64,000 bases of DNA from Paragonimus skrjabini miyazakii. Taxonomy: Eukaryota; Platyhelminthes; Trematoda; Plagiorchiida; Troglotrematidae. The position numbers and the translations under genes were made by a program. Of the stretch, positions 61,164 through 64,000 are shown piece after piece; position 1 is the stretch's first letter, and each line of letters starts with the position of its first letter. The notes beneath the pieces were generated by a model. That model saw only the letters and a list, made by a program, of their open reading frames with translations, searched no databases and had not been told where the DNA came from. Location of the stretch: the NCBI GenBank assembly GCA_014338405.1, contig JTDE01000693.1:66205-130204 (forward strand). Reading direction: 5' to 3'.

Positions 61164-62748
61164 ATGTCGGATTGGGTTAGTTACTTATCGCCAAGTGAGT
61201 CAGACTTTGACTCAGAGGCTCCGAGTGGGGTCCCCCAGGCAAATCCTGTATTCTGCTGCATTACAGATAAGGCTCTTGAGTCAGGGTCTCAATCTGAGGT
61301 TCCACATCTCAACTTAAGATATGTCCATAAAAGCAAGATTTTGTCCGTCGGTATATGAAATGTGCGTTCCATGCCGGATCGATGCAGCACCAGAAGGCTA
61401 GAACACCGCACCGTCTTGATCGCCATGAAACTCAGACGCAACGGCATCGATGTCCTAACTTTGAGTGAGACATAGCTTTTAGACCAAGGTTAGATCCGAG
61501 AATAAGATGTTGGATACATATTCTGCTAGATAAGATGCCCGCCGAAAGGTGCGCGGTGTCAGCGTTGCAGCACCTAACCGCATCATTCTTTTGATGACAG
61601 GCGAACCGTATGACATCAGCCTTCGAATCGTGTCCATGCGCCTACGGCTCGGTTGAGGTAATTCTGCTACATTTCTCGGCGTTTGGGGTTCAACTATATA
61701 GCTTATAGATGATCCAAAGGACTAGTTTCATGGTCAGCTCTTTGCCACAATCCACTTGACATGGGGGGGTGGGTGGCCGACTGCATGTTCTGAATGACTT
61801 TAAAGTAGGAGTTTGGACGATTCCACGGTCTGACAAAGTGTCTTCGGACGTCACGGTAATGGTGCAGTCAGTGAGAACGGTGATCGTCTATTCCACCTGT
61901 GTACTACTCATAAGTTGGCTACCACAACCACCCGATTCCAGCTGGATGTGACCAGTATCGAAAAGTGAAGTCGTCTACAAAGCGACCATCACTGTTTGAC
62001 CGATTACGTAATCGTGCGACAGTGCTAAATTAAAAAAACAATTATCTTGCAAGTGATACGTTGGCTGAATTCAACACAGATCGTGGACTAGTCGGGACCA
62101 AATTGTTTATTCGTGTTTGCAAACCTGTCTATTTTAGGTCATCCGGACAGGGACAGAAACTGAATATAACTCAAAGACGAGGGCAGTATTTCGGCGTGCA
62201 TTTGCTGTTCGTCTGAAGTACGTCCTTGTATCCACTACCCCGACGGTATTCGGCAACACCTCGAAGAACAAATCAAAGTAGCAGCCATCGAAATGGTCGG
62301 TATTCAGCCCCAGAAACGCCCGGGGTCTTCCGATACCGATGCAGTTATCTCCAGCTTCTTGAGGGAGATGATCGAGAGGATTGCTATTCCGTGGATTCAG
62401 CCGAAAGAGCCACATTCCGAACCGTTCGTCGTCAACTCGCCTAACATCCCCGAGATATCAAGGACGACTTGTGGAAAAGCAAGCCTAGCTGATGCAGGAC
62501 TACGTTGACCGCCAACATAGAAAAGAGCTTCACGATTCGCTTAAAGCACATTTTTGGCCCATCCTTCGAGTCTACTAAAGCATTGAATAACGTGGACTCT
62601 GGCTTTCCGTGCAATCAACAGGAGAACATCACGAAAGCATTTTGATAGTCCAATAAACCAACTGGCTACCACAGAGTGAGTGAACGTGAATAACTAGCCG
62701 CAGTAACAGATCTTGAAGTACCTTGAACGCAGTTAGCCGCTGTATGCC

Positions 62749-63402
62749 CTCTTCGTGGAGTTCACTAAGGCGTTTGATTTCAAGAGCCATCACACGTGGA
62801 TATGAAGGCCAAGGTGCAATCGTGTTGATTGACCTTTGATGTTTTTGTCACTGTCACCGGTGTGAAGCAGGGCTATACCCTAGACCCGACCCTACTTATT
62901 TTGTATTTGATCACAGTGTTAACAGTTGTCCTCCTGAACTCTAATGACAGTGTGGAAGATGAATATTACTCGGATGGCCGCTTACTAAACAGTTGACGTT
63001 TCGGCGCTCCAAATTTAACACTCAATTCGACAACCTGTATGTGGTTGTGAAAAAATGATGGTATCCTGTTTGCACACAGCGAGGTTGAACTTCAGCGACT
63101 GGAAACAGATTCGCAACCACAACACCTAAATTCGGCACGGGTTATACCATAGGTAAGGTGTCTTATTTCTCTCAGCTTTCTCCCACAGAAGGTGGTGCGT
63201 CTACTCCTGGAATTAGTATCAATGGCGACATTGTGGATAGCTGCACAGACTTCTGGCACTTAAGTATCAATTTGTCGTGAGATCTGTTCGTTGATCGCAA
63301 GTTGTGATCTCGTATGGCGAAGGTAATTGCTGTATATAAATGCACTAATAGATGTGTCTAGGCGAACCGCAGCCTGAAACTGAAAACAAGGTTGGTTGTC
63401 TA
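62749..63402 (+). pseudogene. RT domain of the 61-kb non-LTR relic
   Basis: Motif A region, motif B and the post-YADD helix are all recognisable at close to normal spacing. The motif A aspartate is replaced (FVEFTKAFD, where the family has FVDLTKAFD), and the YADD box is destroyed. Two missing catalytic carboxylates plus several stops make it non-functional. Confidence 0.82.
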
Positions 63403-63403
63403 T

Positions 63404-63514
63404 TGATAAATGGATTGAGAATAACACAACGTTACGAACCAGTTGTAATACTCTGCGTTTCAACCACCTCGGGTGGCCTTCCTCATGAGTGTTGTAATCG
63501 AAATCCATTTATCA
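63404..63514. mobile_element. Short palindromic insertion within the non-LTR relic
   Basis: TGATAAATGGATT at 63404-63416 is the exact reverse complement of 63502-63514, and similarity continues imperfectly inward for about another dozen bases. It separates the RT tail (ending LKLKTRLVVY at 63402) from the C-terminal block (from about 63650). These parts normally lie about 100 bases apart, so roughly 150 extra bases are present here. A MITE-like or foldback insertion is a reasonable reading. No target-site duplication was confirmed. Confidence 0.45.
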
Positions 63515-64000
63515 GTAACGTGTTAAACACAACGCCCAAACTGTTTTATTTCATTCGTACTAAATTTGGTTGGTTTTCTATTATTCAGTGTTGCTGCTTA
63601 CGATAGTGAACAATGAACATCGAATCAATGAAAATACCGTATGTGAACAGACTGCGTCTGCGTAGATGGACGGACATGGTTCAGAACACTGAAGTATTTC
63701 GGATGGGAGTGAAGTTATGTTAATGCTTAATGAGTTCCGTTGACTAAGACACTTCCGTGTGCTGGGAACGAATGGATTTCGGAACAACTGACGTAGGGGC
63801 AAGTGAAAACAGGTAAGCGAAATCCCGCTGGTCAGAAACTGCGATATCAGGATGTTGTCCAAGTGAGTCTTCCGTCTTGTACTACCTATTTTCAGCCTTG
63901 GGAGGACTTAGACTAGAACCGCACGGTCTGAAGAAGTGCGATCAGGACGGGCGTCTGAAGGTTCAATGAGCAACAACTATGGGGCCGTGAATTCAAACAA

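Larger units (their letters stand above)
61164..63880 (+). mobile_element. Non-LTR retrotransposon relic spanning EN, RT and C-terminus
   Basis: Motifs appear in order on +, in shifting frames. Endonuclease: KILSVGI*NVRSM and LRRNGIDVLTLSE (61333-61470), then VFGRHGNGAVSENGDRLFHL and LATTTTRFQL (61840-61945). Linker: IFGPSFESTKALNNVDSGF (about 62550-62615). RT: LFVEFTKAFD (62749-62778, motif A region), TGVKQGYTLDPTLLILYL (62857-62910, motif B), GILFAHSEVELQRLE (about 63060-63105, directly after the lost YADD, which now reads KND), then SINGDIVDSCTDFWHLSINL and ANRSLKLKTRLVVY (63225-63402). C-terminus: RRWTDMVQNTEVFR (about 63657) and GKRNPAGQKLRYQDVV (about 63810-63860). Between the linker and motif A less is present than in intact relatives, so RT is internally shortened. 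Stops and frameshifts abound. The N-terminal 57 codons from 61164 are open but unrecognised. Confidence 0.86.

Overview
The window reads as non-coding eukaryotic DNA, most likely from a parasitic flatworm (trematode). It is AT-rich. No reading frame on either strand exceeds about 170 codons, and the few credible coding pieces are single short exons with GT/AG borders. What can be recognised is mostly decayed retroelement: a Penelope-like element, two or three kinds of APE-type non-LTR element, a Ty3/Gypsy element whose gag, protease and RT resemble the CsRn1-type elements known from flukes, and tRNA-derived short repeats. The organism call is an inference from that mix. A 100-N scaffold gap lies at 31933-32032.

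Layout: 1-272 holds a + strand fragment of Penelope-like RT, and 5160-6590 a longer - strand copy sharing 73 identical bases with it. A 150-bp short repeat occurs at 9293-9441 and again at 21609-21753. The second copy sits between 13-bp target-site duplications beside a - strand non-LTR element (endonuclease plus RT, 21878-23945). A - strand Ty3/Gypsy gag-protease-RT-RNase H relic fills 30370-32550. A + strand non-LTR relic at 33400-34350 has endonuclease joined directly to the ORF C-terminus, with RT missing. At 36897-37384 two tRNA-like units stand head to head as a 142-bp inverted repeat, the whole unit bounded by a 12-bp direct repeat. A second large inverted repeat occupies 48090-48361 and 48681-48950. 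A third, longer + strand non-LTR relic covers 61320-63880 and carries a small palindromic insertion.

Host genes appear only as scattered exons. The best is a - strand exon at 50322-50558 encoding the C-terminal half of an AKAP7-like 2H phosphoesterase domain, with clean splice borders. A - strand terminal exon at 39234-39419 has an acceptor, a stop and a polyadenylation signal but no recognised family. Weaker + strand exon candidates are at 25672-25873, 49339-49530 and 56810-57065. The window therefore looks like introns and intergenic DNA of two or more genes, expanded by successive retroelement insertions. Nested insertions give a partial order: the short repeat entered the non-LTR element at 21.6 kb after that element was in place, and the palindromic insert entered the non-LTR element at 63.4 kb.

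There are no rRNA genes, CRISPR arrays, operons or intact transposable elements. Nothing here is long enough or intact enough to be a working autonomous element.
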